Positions 1 through 7,137 of a DNA stretch of 32,448 bases are shown here, piece by piece. The stretch lies in contig WGLQ01000018.1 in NCBI GenBank assembly GCA_016125495.1, positions 1-32,448 of the forward strand, in the 5' to 3' direction. Position numbers and translations under genes: made by a program. Origin of the DNA: Hyphomicrobiales bacterium (GTDB taxonomy: Bacteria > Pseudomonadota > Alphaproteobacteria > Rhizobiales > RI-29). The notes beneath the pieces were generated by a model, which was not told the origin of the DNA, did not search any database, and saw only the letters and a list, made by a program, of their open reading frames with translations. How positions within the stretch are numbered: position 1 is the first letter of the stretch; every line of letters begins with the position of its first letter.

Positions 1-26
1 AACCCCACCCTTCAAGGAGACTTCCG

Positions 27-137
27 ATGATCCGCAAGATCGCAGCTTACGCCTTCGTCACCGCCTCTTCGATGCTCGTCGCTGGTTCGGCCTTCGCCGG
101 CTGCGTCACCTACGTGCCCCGCTACTACGGCTGGTGA
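27..137 (+). CDS. tiny exported peptide, copy 1 (36 aa)
   Basis: The frame starts at an ATG six bases after a strong AAGGAGA Shine-Dalgarno sequence (14-20) and ends at TGA. The product has a short basic start (MIRK), a hydrophobic stretch, and an A-F-A type signal peptidase I site after about residue 24. That would leave a mature peptide of only 12 residues, GCVTYVPRYYGW. The residues F-A-G-C also fit a loose lipobox, so it could instead be a lipopeptide beginning at Cys26. I do not recognise a named family; small exported peptides with aromatic, Gly-rich tails are often annotated as hypothetical in alphaproteobacteria. Reality is supported by the near-identical copy downstream with the same ribosome binding site. 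Confidence 0.7.
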   Translation: MIRKIAAYAFVTASSMLVAGSAFAGCVTYVPRYYGW

Positions 138-199
138 GCCGCAGGGAGCACTGCCCCGGGGACGGCAGGTCCCCTCGAGACCAACCAAGGAGAATTCCG

Positions 200-310
200 A
201 TGATCCGCAAGATCGCAGCTTACGCCTTCGTCACGGCCTCCTCGATGCTCGTCGCCGGTTCGGCTTTCGCCGGCTGCGGTGGCTACGTGACCCGCTACTA
301 CGGCTGGTAA
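200..310 (+). CDS. tiny exported peptide, copy 2 (36 aa)
   Basis: Second copy of the preceding mini-gene, starting at an ATG behind AAGGAGA (187-193) and ending at TAA. The signal peptide is identical in sequence to copy 1. The predicted mature tail is GCGGYVTRYYGW, so the Cys and the terminal RYYGW are kept while the middle has changed (VTYVP to GGYVT). A strong stem-loop with a T-rich end follows at 361-405, so the pair is probably one short transcript with its promoter upstream of or at the window edge. No function can be assigned from sequence. As for copy 1, both signal peptidase I cleavage after AFA and lipid attachment at the Cys are possible. Confidence 0.7.
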   Translation: MIRKIAAYAFVTASSMLVAGSAFAGCGGYVTRYYGW

Positions 311-360
311 TACGCCGTAGCAGAACGAGCCGGTATCCCTCCCCCCGGTTCGTCCCGAAG

Positions 361-405
361 CAGAGCGAGCGCGCCTCCTCCCCGCGCTCGCTCTGCGATT
401 CTTTT
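361..405 (+). terminator. rho-independent terminator after the mini-genes
   Basis: A perfect 13-base inverted repeat, CAGAGCGAGCGCG (361-373) and CGCGCTCGCTCTG (383-395), encloses a 9-base loop and is followed by CGATTCTTTT (396-405). The stem is GC-rich and ends in a short T tract, the classical layout. It separates the mini-genes from the baeRF gene. Confidence 0.8.
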
Positions 406-515
406 CTCCGGTGCCGCATTTTCCCGTCCGGTCGGTTGCCCTGACGGCGCTCGACCCCCATCTTCCACTCGGGACCCAACGTCCGCCTCATGGCGGCCAG
501 AAACGGGGGAAGAAC

Positions 516-1637
516 ATGCTGCACGTCGACATTCCGACGCTACCCGAGTTGAGGCGACTGGTCGGCGAGCGGGCCGATGCCTGCGTCTCCATCTATCTGC
601 CGACGACGCCCGTCACCCAGGATGTCGCGGCCAGCCGCCTCGCGCTGAAGAAGCTCGCCAAGAAGGCCGCAAGCCAATTGCGGGCGGTGGGCTTCGACAA
701 GCGCCGCCTCAAGGAGCTGACGAGCCACATCGACGACATCGAGAAGGACGACGAGTTCTGGCGGCTGCAGGCCAACAGCCTCGCCGTTCTCGCCACGCCG
801 GAGCGCGTGCGCACCTTCCGGCTGCCGAACCATCTCTCTGAAATTGTCGAGGTTTCCGACCGCTTCCATCTGAAGCCGCTGTTGCGCTCGGTCACCTTCC
901 CGCACGAGGCCTTCGTGCTCGCCCTTTCGGAAAACAAGGTGCGGCTGGTCGAGGCTTTCGCCGAATTGCCGGCCCGCGAGGTCAAGCTGAAGGCCATGCC
1001 CAAGTCGGCGAGCGATGCTGCTGGTGTCGCCTCGGTGAACAGCACCTCGCTCGGCGGGTTCTTTTCCGGTCGCGCCGATCAGGCCGTTCTGCTCCGGCAA
1101 TATACGCGCAAGGTGGACGCGGCGGTCCGTGCCCTGCTCGCCGGGCGTACGACGCCGCTCATCCTGGCGGCAGCTCAGCCGCTCGAATCGATCTTTCGGT
1201 CGGTCAACAGCTATCCGCATCTCCTCGAGGAAGGAATTGTCGGCAACGCGGACCGGATGACGCCCGGTAAGCTCGCCGAGCTGGCGAGACCGGTTCTCGA
1301 CAAGCACTACCATGCCGAGATCGAGGCGATCGGACGGCGTTTCGCCGAGGCGCGCGGTGCGCGTCGAGCAACCACCGATATCGCCGATGCCGCGCGGGCC
1401 GCGACGTTCGGGGCGATCGAAGTGCTGCTGGTGGACATGGACCAGGTGGTGCCGGGGACGGTCGACGATGTGACCGGCGCCGTGAAGTTCGCCAAGGAGG
1501 AGGGTGCGACGACCTATGGCGTCGTCGACGAGATCGCCGGGCGGGCGCTTGCCAGTGGCGCCCACGTCCTCGCGGTGCGCAAAGAGGATATCCCGCAGGG
1601 CGCCAGCCTCGCCGCCATTCTGCGAACCGCGCTCTGA
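516..1637 (+). CDS. baeRF-type (bacterial archaeo-eukaryotic release factor-like) protein
   Basis: The 373-residue product resembles the bacterial relatives of archaeal/eukaryotic peptide release factor 1 (baeRF families), proposed to act in ribosome-associated responses; direct biochemical evidence is sparse. The segment GGFFSGRADQAVLLRQYTRK, followed by an alternating beta region (TTPLILAAAQPL) and a C-terminal ELVD-like domain (GAIEVLLVDMDQVVPGTV), fits the middle and end domains of that fold. The reading frame is open further upstream to 411, but I chose ATG 516 because GGGGA lies just before it and the terminator ends at 405. It stands alone and is convergent with yebC. Family assignment is by motif recall, so the subfamily (baeRF3/baeRF7) is not certain. 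Confidence 0.7.
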   Translation: MLHVDIPTLPELRRLVGERADACVSIYLPTTPVTQDVAASRLALKKLAKKAASQLRAVGFDKRRLKELTSHIDDIEKDDEFWRLQANSLAVLATPERVRTFRLPNHLSEIVEVSDRFHLKPLLRSVTFPHEAFVLALSENKVRLVEAFAELPAREVKLKAMPKSASDAAGVASVNSTSLGGFFSGRADQAVLLRQYTRKVDAAVRALLAGRTTPLILAAAQPLESIFRSVNSYPHLLEEGIVGNADRMTPGKLAELARPVLDKHYHAEIEAIGRRFAEARGARRATTDIADAARAATFGAIEVLLVDMDQVVPGTVDDVTGAVKFAKEEGATTYGVVDEIAGRALASGAHVLAVRKEDIPQGASLAAILRTAL

Positions 1638-1661
1638 GGCCCCCGAGGGGAGCCCGGTCCC

Positions 1662-1689
1662 GGATGGCCGACCCTCGGCTCGGCCATCC
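1662..1689. terminator. stem-loop between convergent baeRF and yebC genes
   Basis: GGATGGCCGA (1662-1671) and TCGGCCATCC (1680-1689) form a perfect 10-base stem with an 8-base loop, followed on the plus strand by CTTTCGAGGTTT. It lies in the 66-base gap between two convergent stop codons, so it can serve as a terminator for both, although the T tract is poor. Confidence 0.6.
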
Positions 1690-1703
1690 CTTTCGAGGTT
1701 TCC

Positions 1704-2450
1704 TCAGCCCGCCAGCTTGGTCATCACCGCTTCGTCGACCTCGAAGTTGGAATAGACGTTCTGGACGTCGTCGTCGTCCTCGAGGGTGGCGATGAGCTTC
1801 ATGAGCGTATTGGCGCGCTCTTCGTCGACGGGCGTGGTGGTCTTGGGTCGCCATACCGTCTGGACCGACTGGGCCTCGCCGAGGGCCGCCTCGAGGGCGG
1901 ACGAGACCGCGCCGAGGTCGGCGAACTCGCACGAGATGACGTGCTGGTCTTCGTCGCTCTCGGCATCGGTGGCGCCGGCCTCGATGGCCGCCTCGAGGAC
2001 TTTCTCGGCGTCTCCGGCGGCTACCGGATAGACGATTTCGCCGATGCGATCGAACATGAAGGAGACGGCCCCCGTCTCGCCGAGGTTGCCGCCGTTCTTG
2101 GTGAAGTAGGAACGGACCGCGCCGGCGGTGCGGTTGCGGTTGTCGGTCATGGTCTCGACGATGACGGCGACGCCCCCCGGGCCATAGCCTTCGTAGCGGA
2201 TCTCCTCGAGGCTTTCGGTGTCGCGCCCTTCGCCGCGCGAGATCGCGCGCTCGATGTTGTCCTTGGGCATCGACTGACCCTTGGCGTTCTGGATCGCGAG
2301 GCGCAGCCGCGGGTTGGCGGAGGCGTCGGGGCCGCCGGACTTGACCGCGATCGTGATCTCCTTGGCGAGCTTGGAGAAAATCTTGGAGCGCTTCTTATCC
2401 TGAGCGCCCTTGCGGTACATGATGTTCTTGAACTGTGAATGGCCGGCCAT
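1704..2450 (-). CDS. yebC: YebC/PmpR family regulatory protein
   Basis: The 248-residue product begins with [20 protein letters not shown], the signature N-terminus of the YebC/PmpR family, and has the usual length. Characteristic segments follow: [20 protein letters not shown] and [19 protein letters not shown] in the first half, and GAVSFMFDR at the start of the later domains. Members are cytoplasmic; they were first described as transcriptional regulators and more recently implicated in easing ribosome stalling at proline stretches. The open frame extends to 2897 but the family start fixes ATG 2448-2450. It is transcribed alone here and is divergent from the DUF6152-like gene. Confidence 0.95.
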   Translation of the reverse strand: MAGHSQFKNIMYRKGAQDKKRSKIFSKLAKEITIAVKSGGPDASANPRLRLAIQNAKGQSMPKDNIERAISRGEGRDTESLEEIRYEGYGPGGVAVIVETMTDNRNRTAGAVRSYFTKNGGNLGETGAVSFMFDRIGEIVYPVAAGDAEKVLEAAIEAGATDAESDEDQHVISCEFADLGAVSSALEAALGEAQSVQTVWRPKTTTPVDEERANTLMKLIATLEDDDDVQNVYSNFEVDEAVMTKLAG

Positions 2451-2808
2451 GGCGAACCTCCGGGTGGGGCGGTGCGGGAGGCGACTGCGGCAGGGGTTCC
2501 CGCCGGTTCTGCGTCCCGGGTCGTTGCGCCTTGCCGCACGCCGCGCGATGGCTTCGGCGGCGTTCACGGCAGCACCGCTGATCGGTTGAATCCGCTCGCT
2601 TATACGTGCCATGCCGGGCCGCTGTCGAGGGGCGCGAAGGGGGCCAGGGCAGCGGCGCCGCGTCGGGTTGCGGGCAGTTGGCCGGGGCGGGCGTGACCAC
2701 TGCGCTACGTTCGACGATGGAGTGAACCAGACGCGATCGCGGTTGTGGCGTGGGACCGCCGGTGGGTGATAGTCGAAAGGCGAGCCCTCCAGCGCGGACC
2801 AGACGACG
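2451..2808. other. 358-base divergent intergenic region
   Basis: No convincing gene lies between yebC and the DUF6152-like gene. Open frames crossing it on both strands give arginine/proline-rich translations without recognisable motifs. The yebC-side half contains a possible sigma-70 promoter (2599-2628), implying a leader of about 140 bases for yebC. I see no riboswitch, repeat or convincing terminator in it. The 60 bases before 2809 should hold the promoter for the DUF6152-like operon, but no clear -35/-10 pair stands out. Confidence 0.5.
2599..2628 (-). promoter_or_regulatory. possible sigma-70 promoter for yebC
   Basis: Read on the minus strand, TCGACA (2628-2623, five of six to TTGACA) is followed after 18 bases by TATAAG (2604-2599, five of six to TATAAT). 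This is the best promoter match in an otherwise very GC-rich gap and points toward yebC. Confidence 0.4.
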
Positions 2809-3210
2809 ATGCCGAACCTCACGCGACGCGAGACACTCGTCGGGACCGTCCAGTGCTTGCTTGCAGGGGTCTTCGCCCTGGGCCTCGGGACGCTCACCGC
2901 AAGCGCCCATCACACCTTCGTTGCCAAGTACGATGCGGCCAAGGTCGTCACGCTCAAGGGCAGCGTGACCTCCGTCAGATGGCAGAACCCACACGTGTTC
3001 TTCGTTATCGATGTCGGCGGTACCGCCTGGACGGTCGAAGCCGAGGGCATTCCCAAGATCGAGGCAAAGGGGCTGACGCGGGCGCTGCTATCGGAAGGCG
3101 CGGCGGTGGAGGTCAAGGGCTGGCCGGCGCGGGACGGTGGCGCCGAGGTCGGACTGAAAAGCATACGTGTGAAGGGGCGAACGATCACCATCCGCAATAC
3201 CGCCCGATAG
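2809..3210 (+). CDS. exported DUF6152-like protein
   Basis: The 133-residue protein has a Tat-like signal peptide (TRRETLVG at residues 5-12, a hydrophobic stretch, then cleavage near TASA-HH at about residue 32). The mature part begins HHTFVAKYD and contains a compact beta-domain with [15 protein letters not shown], as expected for the DUF6152 family of small periplasmic proteins of unknown role. It is followed 44 bases later by a small membrane protein that looks like its usual partner (DUF6644-like), so the two probably form an operon. The biochemical function is unknown; binding a small ligand or metal in the periplasm is a guess only. Confidence 0.75.
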   Translation: MPNLTRRETLVGTVQCLLAGVFALGLGTLTASAHHTFVAKYDAAKVVTLKGSVTSVRWQNPHVFFVIDVGGTAWTVEAEGIPKIEAKGLTRALLSEGAAVEVKGWPARDGGAEVGLKSIRVKGRTITIRNTAR

Positions 3211-3254
3211 CTCCGGGTGAACGTTGACGTCTGGGGTCGGGAGAGCGGGGAGCC

Positions 3255-3749
3255 ATGGGTTTCGATTGGACCGTGCTCTGGGAGGCGGTCGCGGAGCTTG
3301 CGGCGGCCCGCTTCGTTGCCGAGACGACGTGGGCCTATCCGGCGCTCGAAACCGTCCATCTGATCGGCATCGCGCTGCTGTTCGGGCCGATCCTCGTGTT
3401 CGACCTCAGAGTACTCGGCGTCGGGCGCGCGATCGCCCCGGGACGCCTCCATGCGATCCTCCTGCCGTGGGTGTGGACCGGCTTTTCGCTCAATGTGACG
3501 AGCGGGCTGCTGCTGTTCGCCTCGGACGCGGCCGAGTTCGCCACGAACTCGGCGTTCCAGGCCAAGATCGCGCTCATCGTCCTGGCGGGGCTCAACGCCA
3601 TTGCATTCCGCTCACGTTTCCAGCCCTGGGCGCGGTCGCTCGACGGCTCCGGGCCGGCGCCCGCCGGGGCACGTGAGATCGCGCTCGTTTCCATACTGCT
3701 TTGGCTCGGGGTCCTGACGGCAGGGCGGCTCATTGCATACGTCGTCTGA
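3255..3749 (+). CDS. DUF6644-like inner membrane protein
   Basis: The 164-residue protein has about four hydrophobic segments (near residues 31-50, 70-95, 103-118 and 140-160) and a conserved-looking HLIGIALLFGPILVFDLR motif early on, which I associate with the DUF6644 group of small membrane proteins. The start is the ATG at 3255, with GAGCGGGGAG just upstream. It follows the exported DUF6152-like gene by 44 bases on the same strand, suggesting a two-component membrane/periplasm unit. No function is established. Confidence 0.65.
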   Translation: MGFDWTVLWEAVAELAAARFVAETTWAYPALETVHLIGIALLFGPILVFDLRVLGVGRAIAPGRLHAILLPWVWTGFSLNVTSGLLLFASDAAEFATNSAFQAKIALIVLAGLNAIAFRSRFQPWARSLDGSGPAPAGAREIALVSILLWLGVLTAGRLIAYVV

Positions 3750-3851
3750 CGAGGCGGAGGTTGCGGGCGGGCCGAGGTCTCGGCTATGGCGGCGAACCTG
3801 GACCGGTCGAGTGACCGGCGCCGGCGACGCATTCAACCGGAAGCCGAACCG

Positions 3852-4826
3852 ATGATCGAAATCCTCGGGCTCATCCTGCCGCTCTTCGGTCTCATCGGCC
3901 TCGGCTATGCGGCCGCGCGCATCACGCGCCAGCCGGTCGAGGCGCTCGGCTGGCTCAATACCTTCATCATCTATCTGGCATTGCCGGCGCTGTTCTTCCG
4001 GCTGCTCTCCAAGACGCCGGTCGAGGAACTGGCGCGCACCGATTTCATCGTCGCCAACATCGCCGCGACCTTCGCCATTTTCGCGTTCACCTTCCTGCTC
4101 GGGCTCGCCGCGAGCCGGGGTTCGGGCGCGGAGGCGACGGTGCAGGGCCTCGCCGGGGCCTATGGCAACATCGGCTACATGGGCCCGGCCATCGCGATCC
4201 TGGCGCTCGGCGAGAAGGCGGCGATACCGGTGGCGCTCATCTTCTGCTTCGAGAACGTCATGCATTTCGTGCTGGCGCCGGCGCTGATGGCGATCTCGGG
4301 GCGAAGCGCCGGGGGCGGGCTCGCGGCGCTCGCGGTCGGCGTCGTCAAGCGCATCGTTTTCCATCCCTTCATCCTCGCGACCGCAGCGGGGGTCGGGGCG
4401 GCCTTCGTCGGCTTTTCACCACCGGTGCCGCTCGAGCGGCTGATCGCCTATCTCGCGCAGGCGGCGGCGCCCTGCGCGCTCTTTGCGATGGGCGTGACGC
4501 TCGCGCTGCGGCCGCTCCGGCGGGTGCCGCCAGCGCTCTTCTTCATCGTGCCGATGAAGCTGCTCGTGCATCCGGCGCTGATGCTGGTGGTGCTGAGCTG
4601 GGCCGGGGATTTCGATCCCGTCTGGGTCTACACCGCGGTCCTTCTGGCGGCGCTGCCGACGGCGACGAACGTCTTCGTCATCGCGCAGCAGTACGGGGTC
4701 TGGGTGGAGCGAGCCTCGGCGAGCGTTCTCTTGACGACGCTCGGCTCGATCGCGACGGTGTCGGGGCTGCTCTATCTCATCGCGACCGGGCAATTGCCGG
4801 CGGACCTCTTCGTCGGCGGACCATAG
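3852..4826 (+). CDS. AEC (auxin efflux carrier) family transporter
   Basis: The 324-residue protein is almost wholly made of hydrophobic segments (about ten) and shows AEC hallmarks: an N-terminal LPLFGLIGLGYAAAR, then GAYGNIGYMGPAIAI (Asn-Gly rich crossover segment) and LPTATNVFVIAQQYGV near the C-terminus. AEC proteins move small organic anions such as malate or malonate, and the substrate cannot be read from the sequence. I start at ATG 3852 (MIEILGL) rather than the upstream ATG at 3786, because the extra 22 residues are polar and Arg-rich and would spoil the first membrane helix. It ends 23 bases before the convergent ferredoxin gene. Confidence 0.85.
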   Translation: MIEILGLILPLFGLIGLGYAAARITRQPVEALGWLNTFIIYLALPALFFRLLSKTPVEELARTDFIVANIAATFAIFAFTFLLGLAASRGSGAEATVQGLAGAYGNIGYMGPAIAILALGEKAAIPVALIFCFENVMHFVLAPALMAISGRSAGGGLAALAVGVVKRIVFHPFILATAAGVGAAFVGFSPPVPLERLIAYLAQAAAPCALFAMGVTLALRPLRRVPPALFFIVPMKLLVHPALMLVVLSWAGDFDPVWVYTAVLLAALPTATNVFVIAQQYGVWVERASASVLLTTLGSIATVSGLLYLIATGQLPADLFVGGP

Positions 4827-4849
4827 GGGGCCGGCCGCCTGGCGGGATT

Positions 4850-5062
4850 TCACTCCTCGATGAGGCGGATGGCGCGGGCGGGACAGCCGGCGACCGCACG
4901 CCTCGCGGGCTCGATGAGTTCGGGCGGAACGTCGGCGGCAACGACCTCGACGATGCCGTCGTCCTCGCGCTGGTCGAAGAGGCCGGGTGCGATCGCCACG
5001 CACCGCCCACTGCCGACGCAGACGCCCTGATCGGCAGACAGCCGTGCCTTGGGGGTGCTCAT
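4850..5062 (-). CDS. small [3Fe-4S]-type ferredoxin, P450 partner
   Basis: The 70-residue protein carries Cys15-VGSGR-Cys21 and Cys60-Pro. The residue where a fourth Cys would complete a 4Fe-4S motif is Ser18, so a [3Fe-4S] cluster is expected, as in the small ferredoxins that donate electrons to bacterial P450s. It starts 32 bases after the stop of the P450 gene on the same strand and is the last gene of the operon. No ferredoxin reductase is encoded in the window, so one must be supplied from elsewhere. Length and acidic C-terminal half (DDGIVEVVAADVPPEL) match the family. Confidence 0.92.
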   Translation of the reverse strand: MSTPKARLSADQGVCVGSGRCVAIAPGLFDQREDDGIVEVVAADVPPELIEPARRAVAGCPARAIRLIEE

Positions 5063-5094
5063 TAATCGTCCTCCGACGGCCGCCGCCAGGTGCC

Positions 5095-6303
5095 TCACCA
5101 GGTCACGGGAACCTCGTAGGCTCCGTAGATCTGGGAATCGTACTTGAAGGGGATTTTCTCGAGCGGCACGGCGAGGCGCAAATCCGGGAACCGCGCAAAG
5201 AGCCGGGAAAAGACGACCTGCAACTCGATGCGCGCGAGACCCTGGCCGAGGCAGTGGTGAATGCCGTAGCCGAAGGCGAGATGCTGGGAGGCGTCGCGCG
5301 TGATGTCGAAGCGCTCGGGATCGGGAAAAACCTCCGGGTCCCAGTTCGCAGCCGGCGCGACGGCAAAGACACCGTCGCCCGGCTCGATGCGCGATCCGGC
5401 GACGGTGACGGCCTCGAGGGCGACGCGGCGTGGCGCGAACTGCACCGGTGCGGCGTAGCGCAGGATCTCCTCGACGGCGCCCTGAACGAGGTTCGGATCG
5501 GCCTTCATGGCCGCGAGCTGATTGGGATGCTCGAGAAGCAGGACCACGCCGAGACCGATCATGTTGGTCGTCGTGTCGTGGCCGGCGCGCAGGATCATCG
5601 AGCAGATCTCGGCGAGGTCGTCGATGCTGAGGTGACCCGGCTCGACCTGTTCGGCGATGACGCGGCTCAGCATGTCGTCCGCCGGCGCGCGCATCTTGTC
5701 CTCGATGAGGCCGCGGCAGTAGGCGACGAGATCGCGGGCCGTGCGGGCGGCGGTCTCGGGCGTCTGCGTCAGGCCGTGGCGGCCGGCGGCGCATTTCATG
5801 ATGTAGGTGTGATCCTCGTAGGGCGAGCCGAAGAGCTCGCACATGACGAGCGCTGGCAGCGTGACGGCGAGGTCGGCGACGAGATCACCGGGCGGCCCCT
5901 TCTTTTCCATCGCATCGAGGAGGTCATCGGTGATCGCCTCGATCTGCGGGCGCAGGGCGAGCATCCGCCGCGTCGTGAATTCCTTGGTGAACATGCGCCG
6001 GTAGTGGTCGTGGCGCGGGTTGTCCATTCCGACGAAGGCGCGCTCCAGCTTGTCGATGCCCTGGCGCGCCTCGGTGACGGAGGGGAAATCCGGACGCGCG
6101 AACTCGCCGCTGAAGCGCCCATCGAGCAGCGCTTCCCGGAAGTCCTGGTGGCGCGTCAGCAGCCACGCGCGCTGGCCGTTCCAGAGTTCGACCGGCAGCA
6201 CCGGGCAGGAGCGCTGGGCTTCCAGGTACTGCTCCGGCGGGCGGAACGGACATGTCCTCTTGAATGGGAACAGCGGTGCATTCCTCGTATCCTCACCGGC
6301 CAT
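5095..6303 (-). CDS. cytochrome P450
   Basis: The 402-residue heme monooxygenase has all the class landmarks: the oxygen-activating I-helix AGHDTT (240-245), the K-helix E279-I-L-R282, PRRVALE after it, and the heme loop FGYGIHHCLG with proximal ligand Cys351. It would hydroxylate or demethylate a small organic substrate using electrons from the adjacent ferredoxin. ATG 6303 is preferred (GGAGGAAAC directly upstream) over an in-frame GTG at 6330. It follows an SDR and an ABC importer on the same strand, suggesting that the imported compound is its substrate. The CYP family number cannot be given without comparison. Confidence 0.96.
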   Translation of the reverse strand: MAGEDTRNAPLFPFKRTCPFRPPEQYLEAQRSCPVLPVELWNGQRAWLLTRHQDFREALLDGRFSGEFARPDFPSVTEARQGIDKLERAFVGMDNPRHDHYRRMFTKEFTTRRMLALRPQIEAITDDLLDAMEKKGPPGDLVADLAVTLPALVMCELFGSPYEDHTYIMKCAAGRHGLTQTPETAARTARDLVAYCRGLIEDKMRAPADDMLSRVIAEQVEPGHLSIDDLAEICSMILRAGHDTTTNMIGLGVVLLLEHPNQLAAMKADPNLVQGAVEEILRYAAPVQFAPRRVALEAVTVAGSRIEPGDGVFAVAPAANWDPEVFPDPERFDITRDASQHLAFGYGIHHCLGQGLARIELQVVFSRLFARFPDLRLAVPLEKIPFKYDSQIYGAYEVPVTW

Positions 6304-6347
6304 TGTTTCCTCCGTCGTTCGTTCGGCCACCGCCGTGGCGCATTAGC

Positions 6348-7106
6348 TTACCAATCTCCGTTCACCGTGGCGCCGCCATCGACGACGAGCGTCTGGCCGG
6401 TCATGTAGCTGGCGCGCGGCGACAAGAGGAAGCAGACCACTTCGGCGATTTCGTTCACTTGCCCGAGGCGGGCGAGCGGAATGGCACCGACGAGGCTGGC
6501 GAGGTCGGCATTCCCATCCGTGATGTTCTGGCGGACCATGCGTGTTTCGACGATGCCGGGGGCGACGGCGTTGACGCGGATGCCGGCGGGCGCCCACTCG
6601 ACCGCCAGGGTGCGTGTCAGGGCTTCGATGCCACCCTTGGCGGCGGAATAAGGCCCGCGTCGCGGCCGGCCGATCCGTGCGCCAATGGAAGAAAAATTGA
6701 CGACCGAGCCCTGTCCGCTCGCGCCGAGCGCCGGGTAGGCCGCACGGCAGCAGCGAAGCGCGCCCCCGAGATGGACGTCGAGGAGACGTTGCCAGGTGGC
6801 ATCCTCGAGTTCGGCGACGACCTGGTGGCGATTGAAGCCGGCGCAATTGACGAGGCCGTCGAGACGGCCGCGCCAGGCGAGCGCGTCGGCGGTCATGCGA
6901 TCCACTGAAACCGTGTCCGTGACATCGACGCGCAGCTGGAGAAAGCGGCCGCTGGCGGCGATGGCGGCGAGTTCCGGATCTCCTTCGTCATCGAGATCGG
7001 CGCATATCACCGAATGTCCTTCGGCAACGAGGAGACCGGCGACAGCAAGGCCGATGCCCCGAATGCCGCCCGTCACGAGGTAGGTCGAAGCGCTTCCGGC
7101 CGACAT
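6348..7106 (-). CDS. SDR-family dehydrogenase/reductase
   Basis: The 252-residue classical short-chain dehydrogenase has the cofactor loop TGGIRGIG (12-19), D37 at the end of beta-2 (favouring NAD over NADP), NCAG (87-90, a variant of NNAG), catalytic S140, Y153 and K157, and the usual C-terminal VDGG. It starts at ATG 7106 behind GGGAG; the longer open frame is not needed. It lies between the ABC permease (31-base gap) and the P450 (44-base gap), so a role in oxidising the alcohol made by the P450, or one on the imported compound itself, is likely but inferred. Confidence 0.92.
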   Translation of the reverse strand: MSAGSASTYLVTGGIRGIGLAVAGLLVAEGHSVICADLDDEGDPELAAIAASGRFLQLRVDVTDTVSVDRMTADALAWRGRLDGLVNCAGFNRHQVVAELEDATWQRLLDVHLGGALRCCRAAYPALGASGQGSVVNFSSIGARIGRPRRGPYSAAKGGIEALTRTLAVEWAPAGIRVNAVAPGIVETRMVRQNITDGNADLASLVGAIPLARLGQVNEIAEVVCFLLSPRASYMTGQTLVVDGGATVNGDW

Positions 7107-7137
7107 CTCCCGCTCTCCCCGCTGGTCGCCCCCTGCG

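Larger units (their letters stand above)
13..310 (+). repeat. tandem duplication of a mini-gene with its ribosome binding site
   Basis: Two copies of a unit made of a CAAGGAGA ribosome binding site and a 36-codon reading frame lie 173 bases apart (units at about 13-137 and 186-310). I count roughly ten base differences over the 111 coding bases. Several are silent third-position changes, and a cluster falls in the codons just after the cysteine. Silent changes in the conserved part and free change in the tail argue for an expressed pair under selection on the signal peptide and the C-terminal end. The window begins directly before the first copy, so more copies upstream cannot be excluded. 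Confidence 0.85.

Noticed and set aside
2451-2897. N-terminal extension of the yebC frame
   Set aside because: The YebC family begins at MAGHSQF; the extra 149 codons are Arg/Pro-rich, lie in intergenic DNA and have no family match that I recognise.
5063-5842. Large minus-strand frame upstream of and in phase with the ferredoxin gene
   Set aside because: It overlaps the P450 gene in another frame and its translation is Arg-rich. Only the last 70 residues from ATG 5062 form a ferredoxin.
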